NCBI GenBank assembly: GCA_963969345.1
Contig: OZ017767.1
Location: 3,624,739-3,688,738, forward strand
From: Turbatrix aceti
Taxonomy: Eukaryota > Nematoda > Chromadorea > Rhabditida > Panagrolaimidae
DNA length: 64,000 nucleotides
Direction: 5' to 3'
Made by a program: the position numbers and the translations under genes. Shown here piece after piece: positions 49,583 to 63,066 of the stretch (within the stretch, counting starts at the first letter, position 1; each line of letters starts with the position of its first letter). Under the pieces are notes generated by a model, which was given only the letters and a program-made list of their open reading frames with translations, was not told the DNA's origin and made no database searches.

Positions 49583-51540
49583 TTATTTCTTTTCCTTGTT
49601 TTTAGGCCAGGTTTTTTCAAGTTCCGCTTCTGGATCATCGCTAAATAGAAATCGCTGCAGGAGATGGCGTTCGTAAATGCGCAGGTGACGATACCTTTTG
49701 AGAGCTGCAGTTGTGACAATCTTATGCGCGTCTTCGATGAGGATCATCATGTTATACCGCTGCATGTGAGTGCCCGGTACCTCGACTCTGAAAGCGGCAA
49801 TCAAATATCAAATATTTCAAATAATGTTTCAGAAGAAAACTAACAGTGACTTGGCAACACCTCCACCGGCTTCGATAAGACAGATGACGTCTTTCACTGC
49901 TGTGCCGCCGACGACGATGGCTTGCCACCCGTTAAACGGTTGCCTACCGTGATTCACAATCTCCAGGCGCCAGAAATAAGCTCGTCTGACCAAAGTTGCA
50001 GTTTCGAAGTCGGAAAATGAATAAGGAGAGGTCGGCGAACCGAATTCAAAGTTGTCAAACTGAAAAACGGCATACTTCGCTTTTGCAAACGATTTTGGAA
50101 TCTACAAACCGGCAAAAATCTGCTTTGAGCCGCGGAAGACGAAATAAAATCAGGATGAACGAGGGGAATGCCGCGAACTATGGCTTCGGTGGTGGCTGGC
50201 GTGAGACGGGGATGCGAAGTCAGCACAGCGTCGACGTCCTTCATGCCATCGTTGTTGCCGTTGCCCGACTGACGATGAAAAACCTTCCCTCCTAGTGCAC
50301 TGATTTTGGGTTCTAGGCTGAGCACATTCTGAAAATAGAGATAAAAAAAAATTTTTGGCTAAAATACCCACCTCAGAAGAAGACACGTAAAAGACGAGAT
50401 CGTTTCGGAACGACATTGTTGAAAAAGACATGCTCAGGTCCTCGACTGAGCAGTCCGGCTGACCTGCGCAGGTGTCTGCTTCGGACGCAGGTTCGGGTTC
50501 ATCGACGATGTTTTCGGCGTCAAAGATGTCATTTCCTTCGTCTTCAGGCAATCGGTAGCCCTCGGAGACACATCGACGAATCCAATCCACAGTCACTGGT
50601 TTTGAACTGCCAACTCGGCGGGCCAGGCGATTGGAATAGATGACAACATGGGTACTCCTGCCCTGATCGGTGATTTCGAGGCACGGCAGTCCCCCGTTTC
50701 CGGTGATCAGCTGGATAAGTTCGTCGAGGTCATCCGCGTTGACTTCGGTCAGGTCGAACGTCTAAAAAAACGGTTGTGACGTCATTCAACCTCAAAAAAA
50801 AACTAAAAAGAAACTTACACAGCCAGAAAACACGCGAACAGCAAACTTCTTGGCCCAGTAGTGTTCTGCGACAGAAAAGATGCCCTGCGACGCGTGACTC
50901 AGCAGGTCATCGAGGAGCCTCGGATGAATCACGGGTAATCTATTCTTCATCGCAAACTAAAACAAAGCAATCCAGCAAATCTTTAAAGATGACAAATATG
51001 TAGAAAAACACCTACTGTGTACTTGGCGGAAGTAGGATCGCATCGATCGGAGAGCAAGTGCGTCGTGCTGGACGTCAAACACGGCTCGCAGCGTCCTCCG
51101 AGCCACGCCACCTTCTTCACTACAACCTCCACGTCTTCGACCGACAAACCCGTGGTCGTGAAACAAAAAGGAGAGAGGTAGTCGGCGAAGAGGATTGTTG
51201 GGAGATCCGGGAAGGCCGAGAAACCCGAGAGCAGCTGCAGAGCAAAGGCGAGACCGAAAACTGACATCTTGCGGCGTTCAAACTCCTCCAGTAGCTCAAA
51301 ATTGCATCCTGCCAGAATAAAGACGTCCTTTGTGACTTTAAAGTTCGAAGATGATCCATTTGGGAGGGAAGTGACCACTCGCACGTGCGCGTTGCGGGAA
51401 CGCAGAGTCTGAAACCACAAAAAATAATCATCAACAGCCAGAAACCAGTCCAACGGTACCTTGATCACCTGCTGAACCACTCGAGTATGCTTGGAAGCAT
51501 TTTCGTCAAGAAGAATGTAAAAGGATCGTTTCTGCAGCAT
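49583..51540 (-). CDS. Multi-BRCT protein (TopBP1/Dpb11-like), 546 aa
   Basis: Seven exons (51540-51460, 51408-51016, 50956-50819, 50761-50372, 50328-50110, 50059-49845, 49787-49583) encode 546 aa. BRCT features recur: FCFTTTGLSVEDVEVVVKKV with WLGGRCEPCLTSSTTHLLSD, then RSTHVVIYSNRLARRV with VTVDWIRRCVSEGYRLPE, then LEPKISALGGKVF with IVRGIPLVHPDFI, and IVVGGTAVKDVICLIEAGGG towards the end. These are phosphopeptide-binding or protein-docking modules of DNA-damage and replication proteins. The first BRCT is most like TopBP1, yet the protein is about a third of vertebrate TopBP1 length; other multi-BRCT families remain possible. An acidic linker separates two repeats. The end is basic (PKNKEKK). 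The gene is divergent from prmt-1 across 396 bases. Confidence 0.75.
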
Positions 51541-51936
51541 CCAGAAACACGAACACGGTTTTCATGATTTTTGAACGCCCGCGCCCGCCAAATAAAATCG
51601 AGTTCTTGGCAAAATGGTACCAACACACTCAAAGTTACGCGCTTTTTTCACACGTCAATATTTGGCCTATTCAATCACTTGTGATTTGCCGTGCCGTAGT
51701 CATCACCTTTCCTGCCCTCCAATTGTTGTATTTTTGTTTTCCACGTGCCTAATTAGCTTTTTTGAACGATTTTATATCCAGCGAGCGCTTCGAGTACTCT
51801 CGGGGCGAAAGGTACTGTGCGTGTGCGAGCGCTTTTTTCATTTTCGCGTGCTTTTTTTTTATCGTTGTGGATCTTGCTATCCACTTGCCCTCGGTTTCTC
51901 CCGTGGTTTGTTAACACCGTCTTCTGTTTCTAGGCA
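51541..51936. promoter_or_regulatory. Divergent promoter interval BRCT gene / prmt-1
   Basis: Only 396 bases separate the two opposite start codons. A plus-strand acceptor (ttctgtttctag, AG at 51932-51933) precedes the prmt-1 ATG by 3 bases and is a probable trans-splice site. Confidence 0.55.
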
Positions 51937-53104
<1,168 letters not shown>

Positions 53105-53884
53105 ACGTCGTCGAACGAACGGGTTGCCCGCGAGCATCTCCCCTTCTTCTCTTCGTTTTGTTATTCGTTTTTCATTTTTCTGATTGATTCTCCTATCCTC
53201 CTCCTCCATTGTTGTTGTTGTTGCTTCTCATGTTTGTTATACTGGGATTCCCTGTGTACTTTTTTGATTGTTCTTTGATGCAGTTTGCGACCAAGGAATC
53301 TGGTGCAAAGTTGAATAGTAACAGGATCGATTGCCTTTCATTTCTTATTATGCCGATGGGGTGGGTGGGATTTTAGGGGTGCCCGGTTGACGCGAGAGCT
53401 GGCATGGGTATCACGGGGTGATTGAAGTTGAGCTAGACTCATTTTTTTGGATGAACCATTTTTTTGACGATTTTGACGTTTTTTTAAACGATTTTTTTGA
53501 CAGAAGTAGACCTCTGATTATTTGAGATTATACTTTTGTCAGTCTCTTGTAAAGCTTGATCTAAATGCACGCACAAGCACAAATTATTGTAACAATGTTG
53601 TGCCGAACGCAGGTGCCGCGAAGACTATTCTCCCAGTGACAAGTGTGAAGAACGAACACCACTCGCAAGAACCGGACGCATACACCACTTTGTCGTAAAC
53701 TTAGTCGTACCATTCATTCGATAACTGCGTTGTGCTGTCCGTATTCACTAATTTGTTCTTGTTCATTATTTTTTTGCATTTCATCCTATCCAAATTTGCG
53801 AGACCCCTTGAAATCTAGCTCGTTGGACACTGAACCCAAGCCTTATTTTGGTATATTTCACACAAAAAAAGTTTATTTCAAGTC
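53105..53884 (+). other. prmt-1 3' flank and upstream of next gene
   Basis: No gene is seen. T-rich prmt-1 3' sequence leads to an acceptor (tttatttcaag) 2 bases before the next ATG at 53885, a probable trans-splice site. Confidence 0.45.
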
Positions 53885-55132
53885 ATGTCGGAACCCCGTC
53901 GCCCTGCCCGAGGCCGAGGCCAAAACCGCAACCAGCGCATGTTTGCGTCCATCCAGCAATCCCTCGGCGGCGGCGGTAGATCAACCGGACAGGGCTCAGC
54001 TCGGAAACCCCGGCCGAAGCCTCGAGTCCCGCATCCGGCATCATTCGCTGACTTTCTGGCCCTCTTCGACGGCGACACTCGGCGGGACTTTGTCCTCAAG
54101 GACTACACCGACTACTACCTGAGTGTCCGGGAGAGCATCGACGAAGACGAGGTCACGGAGTGCGCGGAGAAGCTCTTCCGCATGGCCTACACCTGCGAGG
54201 CCATCTACGACGTCGTGGCTTTCCTCGGAGTCGCTTTCATCGACGACCGACTGCAGGAGAAGATTTCAAACGAGTTTATTATTTGCACGGCTTCGTTGCT
54301 TGATCAGGAAGAATCAGAGCCCGAGGAATTGGAACAATTTGGTGAGTCGGGGTGTTTTTTGCCACTGCAGATAAAAAAATTGCTCACGCACAACGGCCAA
54401 GTACGCAAGTGCAGGTCTCAATTGTTGTTTTATGTGCCGGGGAAACTACAAAACGCTCAAAGCTCACATCAGTGCTAATTTTATAATTTTTCTCACATGC
54501 CATCATTTTCAATGCCATTCGTTGAACAGCTTTTGAGTTGCAAATAATCGCAGCTTACCTAATCTTTACCTTCTGTGTTTCGGTTTTTCTAACTAAGTCA
54601 AAAATTAATCAGACAAAAAAATATTTCCGGTAATCCGAATAAAGGATGTGCAAGGTCCCGGATTTCAGGGCGCTTCGTAGGGTTAATCCTCAAGACAAAA
54701 TTTTCTGCACCCTACCACAGAGAGAACAACAATCGCCTCCTATCTACCGTAATCGCCGTCGTAGGAGGCTTTCTGGACGAGATCTCGGGGGTCATTGAGG
54801 CCCTGGCTGACGAAGAGGTCGAGGAAAAGCCGGACGACGGACTGCTCTCGAAGGCGATTCTCAGGGCCACGGCTGTCGTCTGGATGGTCAAGACGCTCAA
54901 CAGGCGCCTCTACATGGACTACTTTGAGCTCAACGACAAGATATACATGATCCTGCGCAACTTGCTCTGCGACACGGACGGTCGCTCCATCGGGCGCGGT
55001 TTCCGTCGACTGCTGCTCAACGTCATCGTCGAGATGGAAAAGTACTCTGTCGGCAGCGCGGGGCCTTCTAAGACGGACACCGGCACGCAGACCGTCGAGG
55101 CCGATGGGGGCCCGGGCGACGGGGATGAATGA
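53885..55132 (+). CDS. Helical protein with RG-rich head, 306 aa (unrecognised)
   Basis: Two exons (53885-54341, 54669-55132), joined in phase across a 327-bp intron, give 306 aa. The head is basic and Arg/Gly-rich (RRPARGRGQNRNQRMF), then a Gly-rich stretch. The rest is helical and acidic: FADFLALFDGDTRRDFVLKD, LFRMAYTCEAIYDVVAFLG, then VIAVVGGFLDEISGVIEALA and YFELNDKIYMILRNLLCD. The length and alpha-helical repeats recall small MIF4G-type proteins such as the SLIP1/PAIP1 group, and an RG-rich head suits RNA binding, but no diagnostic motif was found. The tail is low-complexity (TGTQTVEADGGPGDGDE). Confidence 0.72.
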
Positions 55133-55654
55133 CAGACTTGATTTGACTTTTATTATTTTTGCAACGTATCTACTTACACAACATTCACTCTATCTTTGCA
55201 CTCACCCGTTTTTTACACGATTGTTACGATCTCGAATGGTTTTTGTTTGCAGTCGATAAAAGTACACGCGAGATGATTATGACGATGATGATAAATAGTA
55301 CAACAGTTACGTAAACAGTCCAAATCTGCCGAGAAAAATAGAAGCCTTTATTTTTTTCATTGGTTTGAAAATTAAAAATGCGGACAATTGAATGAAGGAT
55401 TATGGACAATACAGATTTTCCAGGGGGATGAAAAGTTGATGCTTCTTATGACCTAATGGAATTCGCACATGACTTCTCGAGGGTTCACGTAGACCGAATT
55501 TTTGGAAGAAGTTGAAGTTTATGGAAAAAGTAAACTGAAGTACAGAAAGAAATGTACAGAATAGGATACATAGTAAATACAAATGATGATAAAGAATCAC
55601 AGATAAAGAATTCAGATTAAGCCGATCCATGTGCCAATAATTTTCCCCAGAAGA
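55133..55654. other. Convergent 3' interval
   Basis: The interval is AT-rich with no gene. It holds the 3' UTRs of the helical protein (plus) and the receptor (minus). Confidence 0.4.
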
Positions 55655-56830
55655 TCAATAAACGCTGCTGTTATGTTCGATTTCGGCAACAGACTTCATC
55701 TGTGTATGAGCATCGCCAACGGAAGACACAATTTTCTTGTGACAGAACCGACGCATGACTTCTCTGCGTAGGGTGGCGTTGAAGAACAGGTACGACATGC
55801 CGGCGGATCCATGGCTGAGGTACCATGTCATCTGCGCGACGAGAACTAAAACGACCGGGACCGGGAAAAACTGCATGTAAGTCTGAAAGAAAAACATGTG
55901 CTTCAGAAAATTCATGTCAGTAGCAAGGCTTACGTAGAGGCTGGAGGTGACGATTAAGAAGAAACAGATCAGGAGTGCCTGCAGGATGATCTGGCGCTGC
56001 ATGCGGTTGAAAACGGTGCGCACAGTGATGCTCGCCTTCATTTTGAGGCCGATGACAACAGACAGCGTGGAGTAAAGCACTGTCAGACTCGAGACGATCA
56101 CGATGTTGTGCGTCGTCAGCTCCGGGTGGGGGTACTGTAAACGAGAAAATATAAATAGTTCCTAAATATAAAAAGCCGAATCTCACGTTGACGAGGTCGA
56201 TAGTTCCGTGGCGCTCCGGAGTGCCAAGAAAAGGGTCAAAGAAGTAAGCGTACAAGTTTGAGTTAAAAACCGGGACAAAGGTGAAAAACGCCATTGACAT
56301 GCCGTAGAGCCACGAAAAAGCCAGCCAGACGTAAGTTCTGTGACCTGCGAAGAGCATCCGTGCCAGATGCGGTGCTGCAAAATCACTGACGCGGTTCAAC
56401 GCCAGGACAACTCCGGTCATGCCGGCCGACATGTAGCAGCTCAGCCCCAGGCATGCGCACAGGTAGTTGAGTCGTGGATTGGTGCAGAAGATGGCTCCGG
56501 CGTACGATAGGTAACCGGTAACCACGGTGTTGGGGAGACAGATGATGTCGATGATGCCCAGACTGCACATTATCTGAAATCCATGCAAGCGTCACTTCAG
56601 TGGACAGGTGCGGTGTGGTCTACCTTGTAACAGGAATACTTGGTGAGGTCAGATTTGACCATGACGTACATGAACGGTAGATAAATGCCCAGCAGAACAA
56701 CCCCTGTGCAGGCGTACATCACACCAATCAGGTGGCTCGGATTGCGCAGAGTATCCCATTCCTCTGGTGTTCGCCCAGAACAGTTGTACAGTCGATCGAA
56801 GACTTCACGATGAAAAAGAAATTTATCCAT
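55655..56830 (-). CDS. Srt-like seven-transmembrane chemoreceptor
   Basis: Four exons (56830-56624, 56573-56187, 56134-55934, 55882-55655) encode 340 aa. Seven hydrophobic segments are evident, beginning HLIGVMYACTGVVLLGIYLP and IMCSLGIIDIICLPNTVVTG. The N-terminus contains YNCSGRTPEEW, and NPRLNYLCACLGLSCY and the closing SYLFFNATLRREVMRRF are typical of the nematode serpentine receptor class T. The last intron is 51 bp and in frame, so unspliced message would also be open. These receptors are generally expressed in chemosensory neurons; the ligand is unknown. The start at 56830 is the first ATG; the frame stays open a little upstream without one. Nematode-specific family. Confidence 0.88.
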
Positions 56831-59269
56831 GCCAACTACAGTGTTTGTTTGTGCCAAGTCAAACTATTACAATCCTAGGATGTTGCCCTTAAAAGAAGCA
56901 GCTACCGTCTTGCGTCTTGAAGCTCCTCCCAGTCGGAAGTTTTTTTAACCCAAATCTTGCGGGCGGGCGGCACTGTACTTCGTTCGGGATGAAATCCAGT
57001 CGTGCCAAAAAGGGCAAAATTTGCCACGCATTAATTTTCGTTCCTTTGAAACCGCTTCAATAGCCGCAGTCGAGCCAAGTCAAACAAACAGACAGACGGA
57101 TTTTTGAAACAAAAATGTTATTTTTACCTTTCACTTGCGTAATTCATAATCCTGGCTTTAAGTAAGGAAGTGAAAACAATTTAAAATTATTTTACTGTAT
57201 CCTACACCCGTAGTTTTTTTGTACATGAAGATGGAAGATTACAAACCTGCACACAACCCGAACCAGTGATCGAGTAGTTACACGATTGTCAGCCACGAAA
57301 ATGATGAACGAGACAAGTCGTTACCAAGGCAGAAAATTAACGACTGCTTTTTTATTACTTGAAATGATTTTGTCTCTTTCGCGCACCTTGAAGGCCGCGC
57401 AGAGGTGGCAGCGGTAGCGCAGTCGTCAAATCTAATTGCAAAAGTAGCGGGAACCAAAAAAGGCTTCTTTCTTCTGTCTTTTCCCGCGGCTGCGTTTCCA
57501 GGTGCTCCAACTTCTTTCACGTGCTTTTTGTGTACTTCTTTTTTACAAATTCTCTGTGTAGCACACCTGAAATAGGTCCCAGGAGACAGTTGCGCGTGAT
57601 TGTCAACGCAACAGTTTTGCGTTTGCTTTTTTTGAAAAATCAAAAGTTGGCGCGTTCAAACACATTTTGTTTTCCAAATTACCTTTTTGACCTTTCAGCA
57701 GCCCTGCCTGCGGTTTGGTTTAGTTCTGCAGCCGAGCCACAATTCAATTTTTTTGCAGATCTGCACAGCGATGCAGGAGGAGAGTTGTGTCCATCACCCC
57801 CCTCCCTCTCTGCCACCCCGCTGTGCCGGCCTTTAACCCCTTTTCATCATCTTCGGCGATCCCGAATTAATGACGAGTCAAGTGGAGGGCTGTCATTCCG
57901 CCCGCAATAGCCCGGTTGGGCTGCTGCGGTATGCTGGGCATCATTTGCAAGCGCGGCGCACACGGCCTGGCCCTGCTCCTTAGATCCTGGCCAGCCAGGC
58001 AGGCAGCCGACCCGACCTCGTCCCTAGGCATCGGGCGAACGGGCGTCGATCGATGGCTGGTCACCCGGCTGGCTGCAGCGCCGGTGGCGGCAGCAGTGCA
58101 AGAAGCGTCACACGTTCTCCCCCGAGCCGTGTAATGTCGCACAGCGGCCCGGTTACCTGTCGTACATCGTTGACGTCTTTTGTTTGAACTCTTTGCTGTC
58201 TTTTTTTGTTTATCGCATTTTTTAAGCCTGACTCGTGTTTTTCATTCTGATTTCGCCATTTTTGCGTGTTCAAAATCGAGTGTTATGAATGAAAAATATT
58301 CAAAGCATCCGGGATCCTGAGTTTTTGGAATTCCGGTGAATGTGTACCTTCGTGGACGGTAAACAAGTCTACGTCAATCTGCGGCGCCCCGTGTGCGATT
58401 TACTGTTGTTTGCCCACTCCTGCCGCCTGATAACGCCCAAAAACGCATCGAAGCGTTCGCATTCTCCGGGAAGCCACAGGTTGACTGCTCCCGGAGCGTG
58501 GTTATCAGGCGGACCTAGGCAGGTGAGGGAGGGCGCATGACCGCTGTCTTTGCATCCCATTGACGTCAGCCAACGGTCCCAGGTTTAGTCATAGCACTCC
58601 CGTGTGCTCGTATGAGACTGGAACCAGGGAAGATAACGCGGCTGGCTGTAGACGAGGCGTGTAGGGTGGAAGAAGGAGCGATCGATGTGCACTGCCACCA
58701 CCGCCACCACCGCTGCGGCCGACCGCTAAGACAGCCGGGTTTTTGCGTGCTCTTCTCATCGTTTACCTGCCTGGCGGTGTCTCTTGACTGTCCACTTGCT
58801 CGCGCGAAACGCATCATGACCGTCATTGAGCCGGGGAGCGGCGATGGCGGCGTTTTCGCGCGCGTACCGGCCACTAATCCACGACTCCGGAGCTCGACAA
58901 AAAGTCTTTACGAGATCGCGAAGGAAAGGGTATTTTGTTTTGCATCTTGCATGATGCATCTTGGACGGATTAGGAAATGAATGACCTCTGATGACCATTT
59001 TCAATTTCAAATATTTTGATTTTGCACCATGCTGGATTTCCGCATTTCTGATCATTTTTCGGGTTTTATAATTTCTTTGGCGTGTCAATGTTTACGCCAT
59101 TACGATGAATAACATTTTTTAGGAGAGCCAGAGTTAAAAATGGCCAGTGGAAGCTAATATTAGTCACCAGCGGTTGGCCGTTCTCCTTGCCCGCTCCTGC
59201 CGCAACCCAACCGACCTCTTCGGTATCACTCATACTCCAGAGTCACGCAGCAGTCGCCTTTGCTGAGTC
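56831..59269. other. Gene-poor interval upstream of the receptor and sos-1
   Basis: I find no assembled gene. The 57700-58950 part is G+C-rich with accidental frames on both strands (for example 122 codons plus at 58612). A TGACGTCA palindrome lies at about 58561-58568. An acceptor-like tactccag lies near 59240, about 30 bases before the sos-1 ATG. Confidence 0.4.
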
Positions 59270-62200
59270 ATGGCGACCGCCGCGATGACGGGCAAGTCCG
59301 GAGAGTGCCCGCGCGAGGCACGCAAGAGCGGCCGTCTCCAGACATGGTCTCAGCTCTTCAACGAGCACATTTACATGGTAGGTACCCCCACCGGAGTTTC
59401 CTAATAACAATTAGAATTTTTCTCAGATTTTGAATCGCGTGAACCCGGGCATGAAGCTAGGCGGAGACGCTGTGCAGTTCATATCCAAGATTCTGGTCCT
59501 GGTTTTGCACGAGATCGTCGAGGAGTGCCCGGCTACGGTGACTGACGTCCAGAACGTCATCAAAAAGCTTTTTCCGAGTGCCTGGGCTGCTTTTGTCGTC
59601 AAGCACACGGATATCAGCGACAAAACGTGGAACAAGAAGAAAGATCAGCGGTCGAAGCAGTCCCGTGCCATCGCCGCTCTTTATCATAAGCTCGGTGGCA
59701 TTTTAAAAAATCAGGGCAAGGTCCGCGACATTGACGAACGCGTCGTCGGCTACATCCACCTCGTGCTCGAAGAAATCACTTACGACATCCTCAAGGTGAG
59801 TTCACAGAGAAAATAAAAATGCATGCGCTGCTTTTTTTCAGTGGACTTCGATATCATGCAACAAGTTTTTGTCCGATAAGCTAGAAATCGACAAACGGAC
59901 TCTCGTTGCTGCGATTTACACAGATCGGGTTAGTTTTTAGAATATATTTTTGTTTTGAAATTCTCAATAATAAATTTCAGAGTCTCTCCGAGCTGATGGA
60001 CAGAATCCTGCCAGGCACGGATCAGAACTACTGCATCATTGACTATGATGAGACGACCCCCGGCATGTCAACTGCTGCCTCATCGGCATCCATGACTTCT
60101 GGAGGAGAACCCAAGACGCCCAGGCAAACGTTTTATGACTACAACAAGGTAGGCATCCTTCCGACATGCTTTCCAATTTTGTTTTTATATTTTCTTTTGC
60201 AGATTTGCCGGGAATTCTCGCACGACGAAAACAACTACCTGCTGGACCTGTCTATCATCGTGAACGTCTTCAAAAGCCGCCTGGAGCGGGGTATCAGTCA
60301 CGATCCGGCAGGCAAGCAGTACGTCCAGGCCATCTTCGGCAACATCCACGAAATCTACGAGCTGACTTTGCGTCTGATTCGGACCATTGACGAGGTCATA
60401 GAAATGTCGCACACGCCTTCTATGGGCATCGAGCTCGACGTCTTCACCGAAGGTTGCGAGTTTGACAGCTACACTCGCTTCGTTGAGATTTTCCGAAATC
60501 CGCTTGGAGAAACCATCACCGGGCTTCTCAGGGACTCGAGGTTCACCAGGTTTTTTGACGATGAAGATCGGGGCTGCCTGGTTGCCGGCAGCCAGAGCAT
60601 GCGTCTTGCATACAAATACGTTCTTCCGATGTACCTGCACTCCGTGGCTGCACATTTTGAAGGGTATTTCCACTATGTTACTGTAAGTTGTGTTTTTTTG
60701 GCAAAAAATATAAAATTGAACACTTTTAGCTTTTGATCAAGGCCTCCAGCCCCGGAAAAGACCGCGTAGAGTTGCAAAATCTTGAAGGCCATCTCAAGAA
60801 AGTCGCAGCCGATATCAACGCTCTTGAACTTTCTCCCAATCCTTGGTAAGTATGCCCTGCCATATTTTCTTCGAATTCCCGTGACGTGCATATTTTTAGC
60901 AAAAAGTACAGCCGACTGAAAGGCCAAAAAGTGCAGCACACAAATCACATCACCCGGGTGCAGCGCTCGATTGAAGGCTGGGAAGGCAAGCAGATCGGGT
61001 ATCTCTGCAACCGCTTCATCCGGGAAGGCAGCATCAACCTCGTTCACACCACCGTCAAGGATCACCTGATGGGCGGGGGTAAGAGCTTTACTGATCGATA
61101 CCTCTTCCTCTTCGACTACCTTCTGGTCGCCACGAAAAAGCTCAAATCCGGGCCTAACTACAAGTACAAGCAGCAGATCAAGGTACAGGCGTGCGACATC
61201 GTTGATCTGCCAGATGATGACGGTGAGTAGAGCTTCCAGGAAGTAACATTGTTAAGCCAAAAAACTTTTTAGTACTACAGAACGCATTCAAAATCCGTAT
61301 CCGACCGGAGAACAATGGAAACGGGGAAGAAACGAGTGAGTCCGTGCTCTTCTGCAACACCCGGGACGAGAAACACGACTGGCTGACAGCCATCCTTGAA
61401 GTCCAGACGGCTGGCATTCTGCATCGTTTCCTTGATTCGTACAACCGCGAGCAGGATTCTAAGACACCGATGCTTCTGCCAACGCCCGACCAGTATCGCT
61501 ACACCGAGCCGGACACCGACGAGAACATCAACTTCGAGGATTACACCCGGAACAGCGGAATTCCAGTCATCAAAAACGGCACGCTGCTTAAACTCGTCGA
61601 GCGTCTTACGTACCCGGTGTACGTGGACTGTGATTACGTCACGACGTTCTTTACGACGTACCGCTGCTTTTGCGCTCCACATGAGTTGCTGAGGCTCCTT
61701 ATCGAGCGCTTCAACATCCCGCTGCCGTCTGCGCTCGCCAACATGGAACAGACTTCGATGACGCCCGCCGCGAGCCGACCTGGAGGTCCTCTGGCTGGCA
61801 GGTTTGACACCGTGCAGTCTCCTGGGCTGAACAACACCTTCCTGGAGCAGGCGTACATCAGATTCAAGCGGGAATTTCAAAAACCCGTCCAGATGAAGGT
61901 GTTCATTGCGATCAACCACTGGGTCAATCACCACTTCTACGACTTTCTCAACAACGGCCCGCTTCTTCAGGAACTCAAAGAGTTTCTCGAGGGCAAGGAT
62001 GCGAGAATGCGCATGACAAATGAACACGTCAAGACCTGTCGTCGTCTGCTGGAGAACATTTCAAAAATGGAAAAAGCCGCGAGTCTCGAAGAACCGACAG
62101 CCACGCTCGCTCTCGTCCGTGAACAAAACGACTCGGATGGCGCGTCCCGGCGCAAAAACGGCAAAGTCACCACGATGGTCGGAAACTTTCCCGAGATCCT

Positions 62201-63066
62201 GTGGCACTATGCGAAACAGGGCGACATGGATGGTTACGATCTGTTAACGCTGCATCCCATCGAAATCGGTCGCCAGGTGACTCTTCTGCACTCGCACATG
62301 TACAGCGCTGTCCGGCCTGTGGAACTCGTCGGCGCGGCTTTTATGCGCAAAAACAACACTGACAGTCCGCAGCTCAAGAAGCTCACGCACCACAGCAACA
62401 TGCTCACGTTCTACATCGTCAAGACCATTGTAGAAACTGAATGCCTTGACGAGCGCGTGGAGCTGCTTTCCCGTGTGCTCGAGATTATGAGCGTCCTCGA
62501 GCAGTTCAACAACTTCAGCGGCATTGTTGCTTTTACCGCCGCTCTCATGCATTCTGCTGTTTACCGGCTCAAAGTCAGCACTGGGGTATGTTTCGTGTTT
62601 TTTAGCGTTCCCAAATTCCGTTTTTTTTAGCGTCTGGATAGGGAAAAACGCGAGTGCTACGATCGATTCAAGAACAACTTTGCCGATGATCCGAGGTTCA
62701 AGAAAATGAGACACCGTCTGCAGAACATCAACCCGCCATGCGTGCCGTTCTGCGGAACGTACATGAATAGGATTTACTTCTTCGAAGAGCAAAACAAGAC
62801 GTTCGTCGACAAGAAAGGCGAGAAACGAAAAAATTCAACCTCGCGGAAGGAATCAACGACCTCGAAGGTGAATGATGGATGCAAAATCGACGACTCTAAG
62901 CTGATTTCGTTTGTCAAGTGCCGCAAGATCACGGAGATCATCAAGGAGATCCAGCTTTACCAGTCGCAGCACTATCTCTTGAGAGCCGAGCCTTCCATCC
63001 TGGTGAGTTGGGTTGCGTTAGAAAACTGCATGTAACTTTTTATTTTGCCAGTCCACGGACGACTGA
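59270..63066 (+). CDS. Son of sevenless Ras guanine-nucleotide exchange factor
   Basis: Nine exons are clear (59270-59377, 59427-59795, 59842-59928, 59981-60148, 60203-60682, 60730-60845, 60900-61222, 61273-62585, 62631-63002), giving 1112 aa. Order: a histone-fold region (1-190), a DH domain from about 246 (ICREFSHDENNYLLDLSIIV), a PH domain (450-565, ending NTRDEKHDWLTAILEV), the REM/Ras exchanger motif (VIKNGTLLKLVERLTYP) and the Cdc25 domain (VELVGAAFMRKNN; LEQFNNFSGIVAFTAALMHS; PPCVPFCGTYM). SOS activates Ras after receptor tyrosine kinase signalling. The nearest acceptor after exon 9 (tattttgccag, 63050-63051) gives STDD and a stop at 63066, which would cut the last Cdc25 helix and the whole proline-rich Grb2-binding tail. 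More exons beyond are more likely; the 3' end is unresolved. Confidence 0.93.

Noticed and set aside
58612..58980. 122-codon plus frame starting with ATG
   Set aside because: No homology, competing frames on both strands, and His/Arg-rich composition expected from the GC-rich repeats.
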